Shown in pieces: positions 31,701-36,454 of a stretch of 64,000 bases of DNA. Positions within the stretch are counted from its first letter, which is position 1; each line of letters starts with the position of its first letter. The notes beneath the pieces were generated by a model. The model saw nothing but the letters and a program-made list of their open reading frames with translations, ran no database searches and was not told where the DNA came from. The stretch comes from Pisaster brevispinus (Eukaryota > Echinodermata > Asteroidea > Forcipulatida > Asteriidae). The DNA is taken from positions 33,904,772 through 33,968,771 of the forward strand of contig JAMKCF010000001.1 of the NCBI GenBank assembly GCA_023634235.1. The letters are read 5' to 3'. The position numbers were made by a program, and so were the translations under genes.

Positions 31701-33968
31701 CATGTGATCTTTCTCTTGCATGCTGTGATGAAAATGAAGTAATAATAATTTCAAAAAATAGGAGGGGGAGAGAAAAAATAAAAAATACAAATAAAAACAG
31801 AAAAAACGAAAGAGCCAAAGCAAAATTTATGGTTTCGAACGGGATTTTGGGCTGTTATTATTACTTTTTGTTCCGATTAAAAAAAATATGAGCCTACAAA
31901 AAGTACACGGTTCACCTGCTGCTTGAAATGGTATAATATTTTAGTGAATATTTTAAATAGTTCAAAAAGTTTTCAATCCAATTAGAATTTTTATCGCGGA
32001 CAATCATAACTTAGGCGAAGTGTGCAGTCTCCCCCTTTTTTTAGTAGCCTTATCGCCACTGACCTAGACTAAGATAAGATTGAAATCGTTATTTGTTGAT
32101 AAAATGGATTAAGATGTTTCACGTTCAAAGGTTGTATTTATGACTTACTAATCCCATACCACTTTAGGCTCATTCCCTTTACATAAAGAACAAATTATCT
32201 AAGTGAAAAACGGAGTCTATAAAGGCGCTGGGTCGCTGTTTCATAAATCTGCGAAATACCTGCTATTTTTCTTTGCGAGAGAAAGCGACGGAAAGACCGG
32301 ACAAATCGCATATCTTTTTTCTGTCTTGAAAGGGCATTTTGTAACTATAATAATAATAATAAAGACATTTGTAAAGCGCCTAATGCAAAAGCCTCTAAGC
32401 GCATAAAGAGAACAATCAAATATACAAAGAGTGAAAGAAACAATTACAAATTAGCAGATTACAAATAAGCAGCTCCAAACAAATGTGTTTTTAACAGAGA
32501 CTTAAAACTGTAAAGAACTAGCCTGGCGAATATGCACAGGAAGACTATTCCACAGAAATGGTGCGGCGTAAGAAAATGATCTGTGGCCATAAAAAATGGA
32601 AGAAGCTCTTGTAGATGAAAGCAATGACTGTTGAGATGAACTATATGGTTAACATTTTTGTCGTGATAAACTGAGAACGAAGATTCAATTTTAGTGCCGC
32701 GTGTTATAATAATAATTATTATTATTATGTTATGTATATTTTGAAAATGCACCATGTGAGGCTATGGTGTTTTCATAGCGTATGGGGTTGACCCTGTTGG
32801 CATTGTGTCTATGTGTACGATCACCTTTCGCTCCTTCCGCCCGAAATAGCTGGCATTGGCATAAAAGTTTGTTTTTACACCAAATCCCAAATTTCATCCT
32901 TGTAAAGCATGTCTTATGACATAAACATTTATTTATGGGAGACCTAATTAGTCTTTGAAGAATATAAAAAGCCAGGTACAATGTCATTATTAAACTGTTT
33001 TGCATATTATTAAAATCATTAGAGAGAAAAATGATCTCATTGCAACGGACTTTTCAGTGGAGCAGTATGTAGGTCTATAAGGTGGGCGTGGCTTAAAACG
33101 GAATTACATCACACTTGCGTATGCGCAGAATACCTTATTAGACTACAATCATTACGTTGAAATGATCTTAATTAACAATTGGATTCTAGAAGAGTATTGC
33201 ATAATATTTGACGTCACACCATTCAAACAACGTACGTAAAGGAAATTTCATCAATTTGGTGACTCGGTAAATAAAGGCAACGGATGTTTGGTCTGAGATC
33301 TCTGTGCAAGTCTGAAAACATGGTGTTAAAGTCCTCGTGTTGTGATATTTTCGAACGGCGGCATACGATTTGTGGTTCTTGCGGATTTTCTCGACTATGA
33401 CCAGCAATTTTTTCCCATTTATTACATCATTGTGATAGCATTTTGGTCGGTACCTTGACATCCCCGAACAAGCACTTTTGTGATTTTACCACAAGCTATT
33501 TTCAAAGAGCTGCTAAATCACAAGTCAATTTTACTTACCAAAATAAAAATTATAAGCCAAAATGCCATATCACATGTAGATCTAGAATCTGTGACATGTG
33601 GCTTCCTGCTTAGTTTTGCTTAGCAGGAAAGTATTTAGCAAATTGTCTGCTTGAACATCTCTGAATTCAAGACCCATTTCTATGACAAATTTTTGGGGAA
33701 TCAAAATGAAAAGAGCTGTAGTAAAATATTGCTGATATACTTTTATACTTTAGTATATGCAAGGGTGTAACTGGTAAAATAATGTTGACGATGGTTATTC
33801 AATAATTATAAGAGAAAGTTCGCAAACATCAGCAAAATTTTTAATAAAAATTTGAGTTTTTATAAGCCTCTATAAACAGTAGTATGTGGAACTGTACTCA
33901 CCACAACCGCAAGATATCAGCAACGCCATAGTAACACCAACGACAAACCGGCGCCATGTTGACTCCAT
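601..33968 (-). CDS. Giant multi-MAM-domain secreted/ectodomain protein, 3' end beyond the window
   Basis: I rebuilt 40 exons (67 nt signal exon, 45 nt linker exon, then 38 exons coding 14 MAM domains), 6933 nt or 2311 codons in one continuous frame. Every junction has GT/AG and every phase agrees. MAM domains (meprin, A5/neuropilin, receptor tyrosine phosphatase mu) are extracellular adhesion and oligomerisation modules. Each one here shows the family marks: CDFE near the start, a second Cys 5-7 residues on, DDFDW, TGP..DHT, Cys...FWYHM, and a final SDIAIDD...C. No LDL-receptor A, EGF, kinase, protease or transmembrane segment is visible, so it differs in the visible part from MALRD1-type proteins, which mix MAM with LDLa. 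The last MAM lacks its final exon, so the protein continues left of base 601; a membrane anchor or other domains could lie there. The domains form repeating blocks of six. Likely role: adhesive extracellular matrix, gut-surface or cell-surface protein; exact function unknown. Confidence 0.94.
1090..1250. repeat. Palindromic repeat (ttaggattaatctta type)
   Basis: cctaacttaggattaatctt near 1100 is mirrored by aagattaatcctaagttagg near 1162 and again by gataagattaatcctagtgt near 1210, ending tttcgtgaaatcggc. A foldback element in the intron of domain 14. Confidence 0.65.
1438..1574. mobile_element. Palindromic MITE (aattggcggctacagc family), next to a donor
   Basis: Terminal inverted repeats aaggtcatgttgaattggcg and its partner (cccaattcggacacggccta) enclose runs of ctatgg/agccgtagctgt and a centre with attgaagtatagga. 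It ends about 10 bp from the donor of exon 1587-1818. Confidence 0.8.
1734..2704 (-). CDS. MAM domain 13 (block III, position 1; class I with A and B fused)
   Basis: Exon 2298-2704 (407 nt) is A plus B joined without an intron: 141 nt (2564-2704) plus exactly 266 nt (2298-2563), the B length of domains 1 and 7. The closing part is 1734-1818 (85 nt), itself fused to domain 14. Motifs: [60 protein letters not shown] and YSQAQ/YTQAQ are closest to domain 1. A 27 bp tandem repeat lies directly before the acceptor. Confidence 0.91.
1895..2220 (-). mobile_element. SINE (aaaccaaggatgcctcataa family)
   Basis: gcctgaggaaacctgtaaac, ggtgcttgctatgtgaacc, tcttccatgatacatgtaag and gaccgaaactcgaacccac. 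Related copies at 18985-19155 and 41130-41400. Confidence 0.72.
2715..2820. repeat. 27-bp tandem repeat before the MAM domain 13 acceptor
   Basis: About four copies of aaatgtattattgttacaat plus gtattac. It directly abuts the acceptor of exon 2298-2704. The minus strand stays open through it in the MAM frame (a nine-residue NNNTFVI-like repeat), so an extended exon using an earlier acceptor is possible, though there is no support for it. Confidence 0.85.
3020..4914 (-). CDS. MAM domain 12 (block II, position 6; class III)
   Basis: It begins inside the fused exon 4774-5005 (A part 4774-4914, 141 nt), then B 4226-4348 (123 nt, phase 1-1) and C 3020-3241 (222 nt, phase 1-1). [10 protein letters not shown], then DLDFVR with Phe for Trp as in domain 6, [40 protein letters not shown] and a final Cys. 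A LINE fragment (3820-4200) lies in the intron between B and C. Confidence 0.9.
3625..3812 (+). mobile_element. SINE 3' part of the gattcgaacccacacc family
   Basis: Opposite orientation to 58370: cctgcgagggtagaggttga, gctgtatactccccagggag, aatgtaaagcgcattgatac, ctatataagaactagttatt. No tRNA-like head remains. Confidence 0.75.
3820..4200 (+). pseudogene. Decayed LINE 3' end with terminal Cys/His knuckle
   Basis: The open frame from about 3824 reads [16 protein letters not shown] then CFCPMF, a CPxC...H...C arrangement typical of the C-terminal zinc knuckle of some LINE ORF2 proteins, then about 50 residues to the stop at 4076. The 3' region ends with an A/T-rich (AATTAATTAAT) tail near 4190. 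It lies in the intron of domain 12, opposite to the host gene. Only the extreme 3' end is left. Confidence 0.65.
4915..6830 (-). CDS. MAM domain 11 (block II, position 5; divergent class I, fused to domain 12)
   Basis: Exons: A 6684-6830 (147 nt), B 5887-6149 (263 nt), and the first 91 nt (4915-5005) of a fused exon that continues into domain 12. Motifs: [17 protein letters not shown], no TGP ([15 protein letters not shown]), HFAYLDES in place of the ETSSPR strand, [19 protein letters not shown]...AC. Lengths and departures match domain 5. The intron expected between domains 11 and 12 is absent. Confidence 0.9.
5070..5225 (-). mobile_element. tRNA-derived SINE
   Basis: Reverse copy: gaacttgcaacctccggatt (B-box side), caaccaactgagctacctag (A-box side), ctccctattttgtcaatatc. 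Confidence 0.75.
5335..5432 (-). mobile_element. tRNA-derived SINE, partial
   Basis: agggttgaacaaagagaaat, gggacttcaacctgtgacct, ccaccaactgagcaatctag. Truncated after the A-box. Confidence 0.7.
5505..5615. repeat. About 55-64 bp tandem duplication
   Basis: acagattacaacccacacac, tcttccatgataagtgttct and gggttctttccaccgg occur twice in a row inside a SINE-like stretch in the intron between MAM 11 exons B and C. Confidence 0.8.
5730..5868. mobile_element. Palindromic MITE (catcttaagatgag family)
   Basis: Ends with actaagattcatcttaagat and cattctaagctctttgtgaa, with ttgtattgtgacatcacact in between. Several similar copies occur in the window (6245-6395, 6515-6665, 35725-35895, 57660-57755). Confidence 0.7.
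6245..6395. mobile_element. Palindromic MITE (catcttaagatgag family)
   Basis: gggccgattgcatacagagc at the left through aagtgtgatgtcacaataca to aatcttagtgctgtgtgaaa at the right. Reverse relative of the copy at 6515. Confidence 0.7.
6515..6665. mobile_element. Palindromic MITE (catcttaagatgag family)
   Basis: gggctcgatttcccaaaaca at the left, gacatcacactttgcttagc in the middle, ctctttgtgaaattgggccc at the right. Adjacent to MAM exon 6684-6830 (about 18 bp from the donor). Confidence 0.75.
7352..9165 (-). CDS. MAM domain 10 (block II, position 4; class I with N-terminal linker)
   Basis: Exons: A 8992-9165 (174 nt), B 8258-8523 (266 nt), C 7352-7442 (91 nt). The linker ([13 protein letters not shown]) resembles that of domain 4, followed by [51 protein letters not shown] and [15 protein letters not shown]. 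The donor of exon B is followed by about four degenerate copies of itself (8035-8257). A SINE lies just downstream of exon A. Confidence 0.91.
7580..7755 (+). mobile_element. MITE-like dispersed element (gcgccctc family), single copy
   Basis: Runs from cccttgcgtatgacatcac through agcgccctcaatgaggtc and ttccattgtttgacctc to gcaaaggggtct. Its ends are roughly complementary (ccccttgca/tgcaaggggt type). It lies in the intron after domain 10 exon C. No coding capacity. Confidence 0.65.
7795..7930 (+). mobile_element. tRNA-derived SINE, diverged
   Basis: Same family as 8829: aacagggagactgccaaaaa, gctagaaagctcagatagtg, gaaggttgcaggttcaaacc, cttcgttcacccc. Confidence 0.7.
8035..8257. repeat. About 55-bp degenerate tandem array at the donor of MAM domain 10 exon B
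   Basis: Four copies of gcactcacatagaaatcttt or near variants, each followed by ttgtgaaaaggtttgtgaag. The real donor (gtgagt at 8256-8257 on the minus strand) belongs to the last copy, so the array is built from the exon-intron boundary and contains further donor-like sites. A-runs interrupt it. Confidence 0.8.
8829..8972 (+). mobile_element. tRNA-derived SINE
   Basis: agatagctcagttggtagag (A-box) and ggttgcaggttcaaatccc (B-box) lie 50 bp apart as in a tRNA-derived SINE head. The shared flank gacaaaatagggagactgcc precedes it and ttgtctttgttcaacccc follows. It adjoins exon 8992-9165 of the MAM gene. It is not a working tRNA, since no acceptor stem pairs. Confidence 0.8.
9415..10732 (-). CDS. 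MAM domain 9 (block II, position 3; class I, two extra cysteines)
   Basis: Exons: A 10583-10732 (150 nt), B 9881-10158 (278 nt), C 9415-9499 (85 nt). Motifs: [55 protein letters not shown], final GMC. Unlike every other domain here it carries a close cysteine pair after DHT ([10 protein letters not shown]). This could form a local disulfide loop or an inter-chain bond; that is inference. Confidence 0.92.
11252..12933 (-). CDS. MAM domain 8 (block II, position 2; class II)
   Basis: Exons: A 12787-12933 (147 nt), B 11768-11922 (155 nt), C 11252-11441 (190 nt). Exon A and B lengths equal those of domain 2. Motifs: [26 protein letters not shown] (again DVTY rather than DHTT), [30 protein letters not shown], final Cys in GPC. 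It matches domain 2 in layout and in the GDQMGTL motif. Confidence 0.92.
12130..12310. repeat. Dispersed repeat (gtgtaggttctgagaacggc type)
   Basis: gtgtaggttctgagaacggc, ctctgctcgtcttcaggaga and ctcttttcagagccaacact. Related pieces at 16365-16490, 37190-37260 and 58150-58250 share a ctcgtcttcagg or tctgatcg...ttcaga core. Intron between domain 8 exons A and B. Confidence 0.55.
13446..15135 (-). CDS. MAM domain 7 (block II, position 1; class I)
   Basis: Exons: A 14992-15135 (144 nt), B 14225-14490 (266 nt), C 13446-13530 (85 nt), the same three lengths as domain 1. Motifs: [56 protein letters not shown] palindromic element (14848-14985) ends about 5 bp from the donor of exon A. NGT in exon B is a possible N-glycosylation site. 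Confidence 0.92.
13961..14099. mobile_element. Palindromic MITE (aattggcggctacagc family)
   Basis: Centre with catgcgttgaagtatagg, right half with agcaacaaccttagcaac and ccatcagttcggacttggcc. The left end is degenerate and adjoins a (TATC)n run at 13936-13960. In the intron between domain 7 exons B and C. Confidence 0.7.
14848..14985. mobile_element. Palindromic MITE (aattggcggctacagc family), next to a donor
   Basis: Begins aaggccatgtccaaataggt, centre catgcgttgaagtatagtac, ends gccgccaatttggacacgac. Its right end is about 5 bp from the donor of MAM domain 7 exon A (14992). Confidence 0.8.
15655..15898 (-). mobile_element. SINE-like element (ggatttgaaccggggtccac family)
   Basis: tttatttatgaatttgttga at the left, ggggaaaacccacgcaatca, gtgggatttgaaccggggtc, ctgagccaacctgatctcta at the right. 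Two more copies: about 110-215 and 62485-62750. It ends about 10 bp from the donor of MAM exon 15908-16126. Confidence 0.72.
15908..17588 (-). CDS. MAM domain 6 (block I, position 6; class III exon layout)
   Basis: Exons: A 17451-17588 (138 nt), B 16700-16828 (129 nt, phase 1-1), C 15908-16126 (219 nt, phase 1-1). This third layout has its second intron in phase 1, immediately after the FW...MIGTG stretch. The core Trp of DDFDW is Phe (DDFDFVR), and FWYHM is [13 protein letters not shown] and the last Cys (GACL) close the domain. Domain 12 shares the layout and the Trp to Phe change. Exon B has partial extra copies at 16880-16960 and 17016-17048 in the intron upstream in the transcript. Confidence 0.88.
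16560..16586. repeat. (AAT)n microsatellite
   Basis: Nine or so ATA/AAT triplets. Others in the window: (TATC)n at 13936-13960, (TTA)n at 51970-51998, (CAAA)n at 38445-38470 and imperfect (CAAA/CAGA)n at 38630-38700, (GA)n at 42245-42285. Confidence 0.95.
16840..17050. repeat. Partial tandem copies of MAM domain 6 exon B
   Basis: ttggtacagtactgctctct and atcagcatgtag recur 130 bp beyond the true exon (16791 and 16921), including the exon acceptor. A third, shorter copy (gcactgaagtgttcactgct) is at 17019. The extra copies carry the 5' half of the exon but not its FW...M half or donor. Confidence 0.88.
17878..19559 (-). CDS. MAM domain 5 (block I, position 5; divergent class I)
   Basis: Exons: A 19419-19559 (141 nt), B 18693-18952 (260 nt), C 17878-17968 (91 nt). 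It starts [12 protein letters not shown] and has QFDWSR, but the TGP motif is missing; the region reads [11 protein letters not shown]. Exon B lacks the ETSSPRV strand motif ([10 protein letters not shown] instead) yet keeps [10 protein letters not shown]. Exon C reads [11 protein letters not shown]...PC. Domain 11 has the same departures, so they were present before the block duplicated. Confidence 0.9.
18055..18375 (-). mobile_element. SINE of the gattcgaacccacacc family
   Basis: cagctccctggggagtatac, caggtacccatttacccctg, aaagtgtcatgaccgggatt, caaacccacaccctgatctg. Intron between domain 5 exons B and C. Confidence 0.78.
18985..19160 (-). mobile_element. SINE fragment (aaaccaaggatgcctcataa family)
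   Basis: ataatgaaaccaaggatgcc, cctgaggaaacctgtaaaca, ttgctatgtgaaccagaaac. Truncated before the tRNA-like head. Confidence 0.7.
19606..19880 (+). repeat. Dispersed repeat shared with 61990-62345
   Basis: ggtaattactcc, aaaaacttacttggtaaga, agcactgcagctgttgat, aacattttgagaaacgatt and ccttttgaaatgaaactttc appear in the same order in both places, diverged by perhaps a fifth. No coding content. Confidence 0.75.
19891..20158. repeat. 90-bp tandem triplication of an exon C 3' end plus donor
   Basis: Units start at about 19891, 19981 and 20071; the fourth, partial copy (20159-20213) is the true 3' part of MAM domain 4 exon C. Each unit has the exon end (ggtgggcaagatccagaagt), tatcatcaactgatatatca and the donor (gtaagtcc on the minus strand), but not the exon's 5' part or its acceptor. 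A reading frame stays open through them only because 90 is divisible by three; it is not the MAM frame. Confidence 0.93.
20159..22252 (-). CDS. MAM domain 4 (block I, position 4; class I with N-terminal linker)
   Basis: Exons: A 22082-22252 (171 nt), B 20948-21210 (263 nt), C 20159-20249 (91 nt). Exon A starts with a 17-residue linker ([10 protein letters not shown]...) before the first MAM Cys; only domain 10 has a similar one. [32 protein letters not shown] and SDISVDD...SC mark the domain. Both ends of this module sit beside junction duplications: the 5' end of exon B is copied at 21242-21285, and the 3' half of exon C is repeated three times at 19891-20158. Confidence 0.91.
20480..20815 (+). 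pseudogene. Non-LTR retrotransposon 3' fragment (C-terminus of reverse transcriptase ORF)
   Basis: A 78-codon open stretch (20480-20716) ends in [13 protein letters not shown], then a Phe-Lys-rich tail [12 protein letters not shown] and stop. This ending is a hallmark of the C-terminus of many animal LINE polyproteins. It is followed by a short 3' tail and a (TTA)n run at about 20785-20810, as expected for a LINE 3' end. It sits in a MAM-gene intron (domain 4, between B and C), antisense to the gene. 5'-truncated; no RT core. Confidence 0.75.
21242..21285. repeat. Partial copy of the 5' end of MAM domain 4 exon B
   Basis: catcaactacaagtagaaaa and gcctcaatgaaggcataata resemble exon bases 21162-21206 (catcaactacttgtggagct, gcttcaatgaaggcgtaata). 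The copy lies in the intron just before the exon's acceptor (in transcript sense) and is interrupted by a palindromic element starting at 21285. Confidence 0.75.
21285..21427. mobile_element. Palindromic MITE (aattggcggctacagc family)
   Basis: Near-perfect long inverted repeat: aaggttgtgtccgaattggc at the left, gccaattcagatacggccta at the right, with catgcattgaagtataggca in the middle. Best-preserved copy in the window. Confidence 0.85.
21840..22020 (+). mobile_element. MITE-like dispersed element (gcgccctc family)
   Basis: Same order of motifs as at 7580: ggcatatgacaccacaag, agcgccctcactgaggg, cattggccgagagctgtg, ttccattgtttgtc, atgcaagaggtct. It ends about 60 bp from the donor of MAM exon 22082. 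Confidence 0.65.
22814..24440 (-). CDS. MAM domain 3 (block I, position 3; class I)
   Basis: Exons: A 24300-24440 (141 nt), B 23409-23695 (287 nt), C 22814-22898 (85 nt). Motifs: [58 protein letters not shown]. Exon B is the longest of the B exons, with an insertion around EPSTANEA. Its partner, domain 9, also has a long B exon (278 nt). The donor end of exon A has an extra tandem copy just downstream, at about 24168-24259. Confidence 0.92.
23940..24105 (-). mobile_element. SINE-like element with tRNA-like part
   Basis: aggaatgccggagggcccgg, agccggaagtcgaaccaggg, cgctttacacacaagccaac. In the intron between domain 3 exons A and B. Confidence 0.5.
24168..24259. repeat. 92-bp tandem copy of MAM domain 3 exon A donor end
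   Basis: 24168-24259 repeats 24260-24351: gccctctactgacaggt, ctttgactgactgttgtatg, ctggtccagtgtatgta. The second copy holds the real exon end and donor (gtaagtgac). The first has a weakened donor-like site (gtaaatgat). No acceptor accompanies it. Confidence 0.88.
24600..24700 (-). mobile_element. tRNA-like SINE head
   Basis: acagggactcgaacccatat and cttaaccgcttggccacaac, reversed B- and A-box-like sequences. A related stretch is at about 22550-22760. Confidence 0.55.
24884..26476 (-). CDS. MAM domain 2 (block I, position 2; class II exon layout)
   Basis: Exons: A 26330-26476 (147 nt), B 25740-25894 (155 nt), C 24884-25079 (196 nt). The second intron falls right after the [16 protein letters not shown] segment, much earlier than in class I, so B is short and C is long. 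Exon A carries [14 protein letters not shown] and [13 protein letters not shown] (DVSY instead of the usual DHTT). Exon C ends in [10 protein letters not shown]...GRC. Domains 8 and 14 share the same layout and the GDQMG or SQMG motif. Confidence 0.92.
25933..26083. mobile_element. Palindromic MITE (aattggcggctacagc family)
   Basis: gggtccgaattagcagcagc at the left, tagccgctaatttggaccta at the right; the middle has a threefold gggctgttgctaa. In the intron between domain 2 exons A and B, about 40 bp from the acceptor. Confidence 0.75.
26754..29208 (-). CDS. MAM domain 1 (block I, position 1; class I exon layout)
   Basis: Three exons: A 29065-29208 (144 nt, phase 1-1), B 27364-27629 (266 nt, phase 1-0), C 26754-26838 (85 nt, phase 0-1). 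Exon A has [16 protein letters not shown] and TGPSVDHT. Exon B has [12 protein letters not shown] and [10 protein letters not shown]. Exon C has SDIAIDD and the closing Cys. All four conserved MAM cysteines are present. The lengths of A, B and C equal those of domain 7, its partner six domains later. Confidence 0.92.
28140..29035 (-). mobile_element. Dispersed MITE-like element carrying the 37-bp array
   Basis: The flanks of the array (TTGAACTCACCC-like left side with caatggaaacatgc and ctctcagccaatg; right side cttgtgacatcatatgcaa, ggagtctgttga) match the two ends of single-copy elements at 7580-7755, 21840-22015 and 45320-45480 on the other strand. So the array grew inside one copy. Confidence 0.7.
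28213..28982. repeat. 37-bp minisatellite, about 21 copies
   Basis: The unit is close to gataggtcttcctttgacc followed by tcagtgagggcgctcagt (37 bp). About 20.8 near-identical copies stand head to tail in the intron between MAM exon A (29065) and exon B (27629) of domain 1. Variant bases (taagggtg, cagcgagg, gaggacg) recur 185 bp apart (28528 and 28713), meaning a five-unit segment was itself duplicated. The unit is part of a dispersed element also seen singly at 7580-7755 and elsewhere. Confidence 0.95.
29445..29600 (-). mobile_element. tRNA-derived SINE
   Basis: tagggttgaacaaagaaaaa, gggacttgaaccagcgacct, tccaactgagctttttagcc, ctccctattttgtcaatatc. Same family as 8829; in the intron after linker exon 29680. 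Confidence 0.78.
29680..29724 (-). CDS. MAM gene exon 2: short linker exon
   Basis: A 45 nt exon, phase 1 to phase 1, flanked by ttcccag on the acceptor side and gtaagtg on the donor side. It encodes [15 protein letters not shown], a Gly/Pro/Ser/Thr-rich linker between the signal peptide and the first MAM domain. The assignment rests on splice signals and frame fit, since the peptide is too short for homology. Confidence 0.6.
29932..30678. repeat. 87-bp tandem array, about 8.6 copies
   Basis: The unit begins ggcctgaaactggaacattt, continues caaggggcaccaaggcaatg and ends in a palindrome (ggaggcaattgcctc then gttgcctcc). Some units lack one base (caccaggcaatg), making 86 bp. It lies in intron 1 of the MAM gene. 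Long open frames on both strands follow from a unit length divisible by three and are not genes. Similar units occur at 53030-53350 in the opposite orientation. Confidence 0.95.
31097..31222. mobile_element. Long hairpin foldback element
   Basis: The left arm agcccaccttgttgggctgt, tatggctctcttttagcat, cggtcttattat is matched by the right arm ataagaccaatgttaaaaga, gagccataacagcc, acaaggtgggct, with only a few mismatches and a loop of about 10 bp. Arms of about 57-65 bp. In intron 1 of the MAM gene. Confidence 0.85.
33902..33968 (-). CDS. MAM gene exon 1: signal peptide
   Basis: This 67 nt exon starts at an ATG with a purine at +4 context (ataATGG) and ends at a good donor (gtgagt) in phase 1. 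It encodes MESTWRR followed by a hydrophobic run ([13 protein letters not shown]), a typical secretory signal peptide of about 20-23 residues. The same frame stays open upstream to another ATG at 34070. That start would add 34 mostly polar residues before the hydrophobic run, which argues against it. The next coding exon I find is 4.2 kb away (29724), so a small unseen exon between them cannot be excluded. Confidence 0.8.
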
Positions 33969-33969
33969 T

Positions 33970-36454
33970 ATAGCGACTACAAATGTTTCAGCTTCATCCA
34001 CACAAGACACCGTTTTTTCCACAATCCAAAAAAACCCACTCACTTCCACAGCTTCTTGTCTAAAATGCAATAGACTTCGATTCAGTCCAATATTAGTCTT
34101 TCAGTTTTGATTTGGAAGTTTGCTTCGTAAAAATAAGGTGAACAGAGTTTCATCAAAAGCAAGTAAATCCGTCCTGAGGTTTTGCACTCTATAGCGCTCC
34201 TATCCAGGCACCCCAGGAAATAGTAAAGACCAGTCTGGATTGAGCCTCGGCTAACAGAACTTCTTCAACACTCTGGTTTATTGTCCAACCCGTAAAAGCG
34301 GCAACCAGTCAAAGAACCAGCAGGCAAGAACTTTGGTTTTGAGATCTTGTGGACGAGAGCAGAAACCATAGCGGTTTCATCCGCTACCTCTTCGGTTCTA
34401 GTGTTTTGTGTTGACGTTTGATCTTTACCCGGAGTTGAGCAACCAAAGTTTGATAAAAGTTATCTTAATAACTTCAGCACATAAAAATGAAGATATTTAT
34501 ATCTGGTTGGCAGTGGATTGTACCACTATGAGATATGCCGACAGGGAACGCCCCCTTTTTAAATGATGCTTGATTCAATGAAATAACATAACCCAGTTTG
34601 GAAAACTAAAAGAGATGTCTTTTTAACTGCTGAAATTGGGCTGGGTTGTTGGCCTATATTATGCCTATCTTAGCTTACAGCAAGAGTTTCATGTCTTGTA
34701 ATATATTGACGTTGCAGATCTGTGGTGGTTTTAACCATAGCCGGAAGAAGTCATAACATCAAATGATCATCTTGACGACACACTGACAGTAACTTTAAGA
34801 AAAGAAGTTTGCCGAAATTGTACCACAATGACCTTATCAGTCTGTTAAATGAATTAATTCCATGACGAGGGTTATAGGCACGTGCAATTGCAATGAGTTG
34901 CACAGGGACGTGTGGTGGTCTGGTTAAATGTTTGTCTGGAAATGAATTTGAGAGCTTGACACCGAACTTGATGTAACCGCAAAATTACTACCTAGTATAA
35001 CCTTGATTAAACTCACCGAAAAAAGAAGGGAACAATGTGCCTTGCTTTAAATGACATCTCTTGAAGACAAACAGAGCATACTGGTTGATACGTCGGGACT
35101 CTGTTTCATCTTAACTGCAATTCTTTGCCAACACTTCACGCCCCCCAAAAATCACAAACAAAAACAACAACAAAAACAACATACTCAGTTCTGACATAAC
35201 ACTGGCCTATATATTTCTCTATAAATATTCGTGGGTTATTTTAATATAAAGAATTGCATTTGTCCTGAAGAAAAGCTCATGAATACATTATGACGTCATC
35301 GAAGGAGTCCAGCCATGTCAACAGGTGACCTAGTTTGCGGGCGTTCCTGAAGAATGTTATCTTTTTAAAGAAAACAAATTATTTACAAATGTTCATGAAG
35401 ACACAAAATGAAAATTTCCAACTGAATTTTGTGGTATAGTAATAATTATGGTGCAACATAAAAGCATCAATACTTCGTAATAGAGCTGTGCACTGAGAGA
35501 GTTGTGACAGAGGGACCAGTTTTCTTTGGTTACGTGGTTTGCTGGACGCCATGTTTTTCTAAAATCGAAAATGGCTTCTAATCGCAAGTTGTCGCATCTC
35601 TCTCAATATTGTACGTCTCTGCATAGTAGATTTACCAAACCTCTAATAGTGCCGTTAACCACGTACTGCTAAGAAAAGTTACACTACATAACATCGAAGA
35701 ACAACAGCTCGATCAGTGAACATGAGCTGAGCTGGATTTCAAACAAAGCACTAAGATTCAATAAGATGTGTGGTTATCATTGCCATAGTGATTATAGTGA
35801 TTTATATTGTGACATCACACTTTGCTATTAAAGCAATAATTTAGATTGCTTTGCAGTTAAGATCAATCTTAACTCTTTGTGAAATCGGTCCCTGGCAATT
35901 CTAAATTAAAGGGGGAACTTCTGTGATAATAATACTATGAAAAAATTGCAGTTAATTAAGACTGATGCAGAAATCAGCGAAACAGCATTTGAAAATCAAA
36001 CTGTACCCGAACATCGAACTCTCTGACCTTTTAACGTCCCTCGTGTTATACTGCCCATTGACAAGGTCAAACCGACCTTTCCTGACAATGTTGTAACATT
36101 TTTATGCTACTTCCGGTACAATTTGACCTTTCGTGGTCATCTGATGAAAAGGTAAAAACGTCTATTGAGTCTAAATCAACTACGTCACGGTTTGACCGCT
36201 TAGTTAGCACTGTGGTATCTTGATGTAATATTTTGTACGACATACTACGAACAAACTGGAATTCTGAATCGATCATGAAAAAGAAAACTCAAATCAGTTC
36301 AATTATAAAAGATTATTGAACGATTCAAACTGCACGGATTGATTGGGTGCGCTGAATGATCTAATAATTTGCGGCATTCTTACTTAAAGCGACCTTCCAT
36401 TTTCAGAGTGCAGTTTTAGCAATTTGTCCCAATTTAAGGATTAATTTTTTATCT
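33970..36454. other. Gap between the MAM gene start and the discoidin gene stop
   Basis: About 2.5 kb that should contain the MAM gene promoter and the discoidin gene's 3' UTR. One MITE (35725-35895) is visible. No TATA box or canonical AATAAA signal could be placed with confidence on the minus strand. Confidence 0.5.
35725..35895. mobile_element. Palindromic MITE (catcttaagatgag family)
   Basis: aaacaaagcactaagattca, attgtgacatcacactttgc, ctctttgtgaaatcggtccc. It lies in the gap between the MAM gene start and the discoidin gene end. Confidence 0.7.

Larger units (their letters stand above)
29725..33901. other. Intron 1 of the MAM gene: satellites and foldbacks, no exon seen
   Basis: Holds the 87-bp array, the 31.1 kb hairpin, a G-run at 31565, an ATA-rich stretch near 32345 and ordinary AT-rich sequence. 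No stretch with MAM-like or other coding sense was found. First introns often carry control elements; nothing specific is recognisable here. Confidence 0.6.
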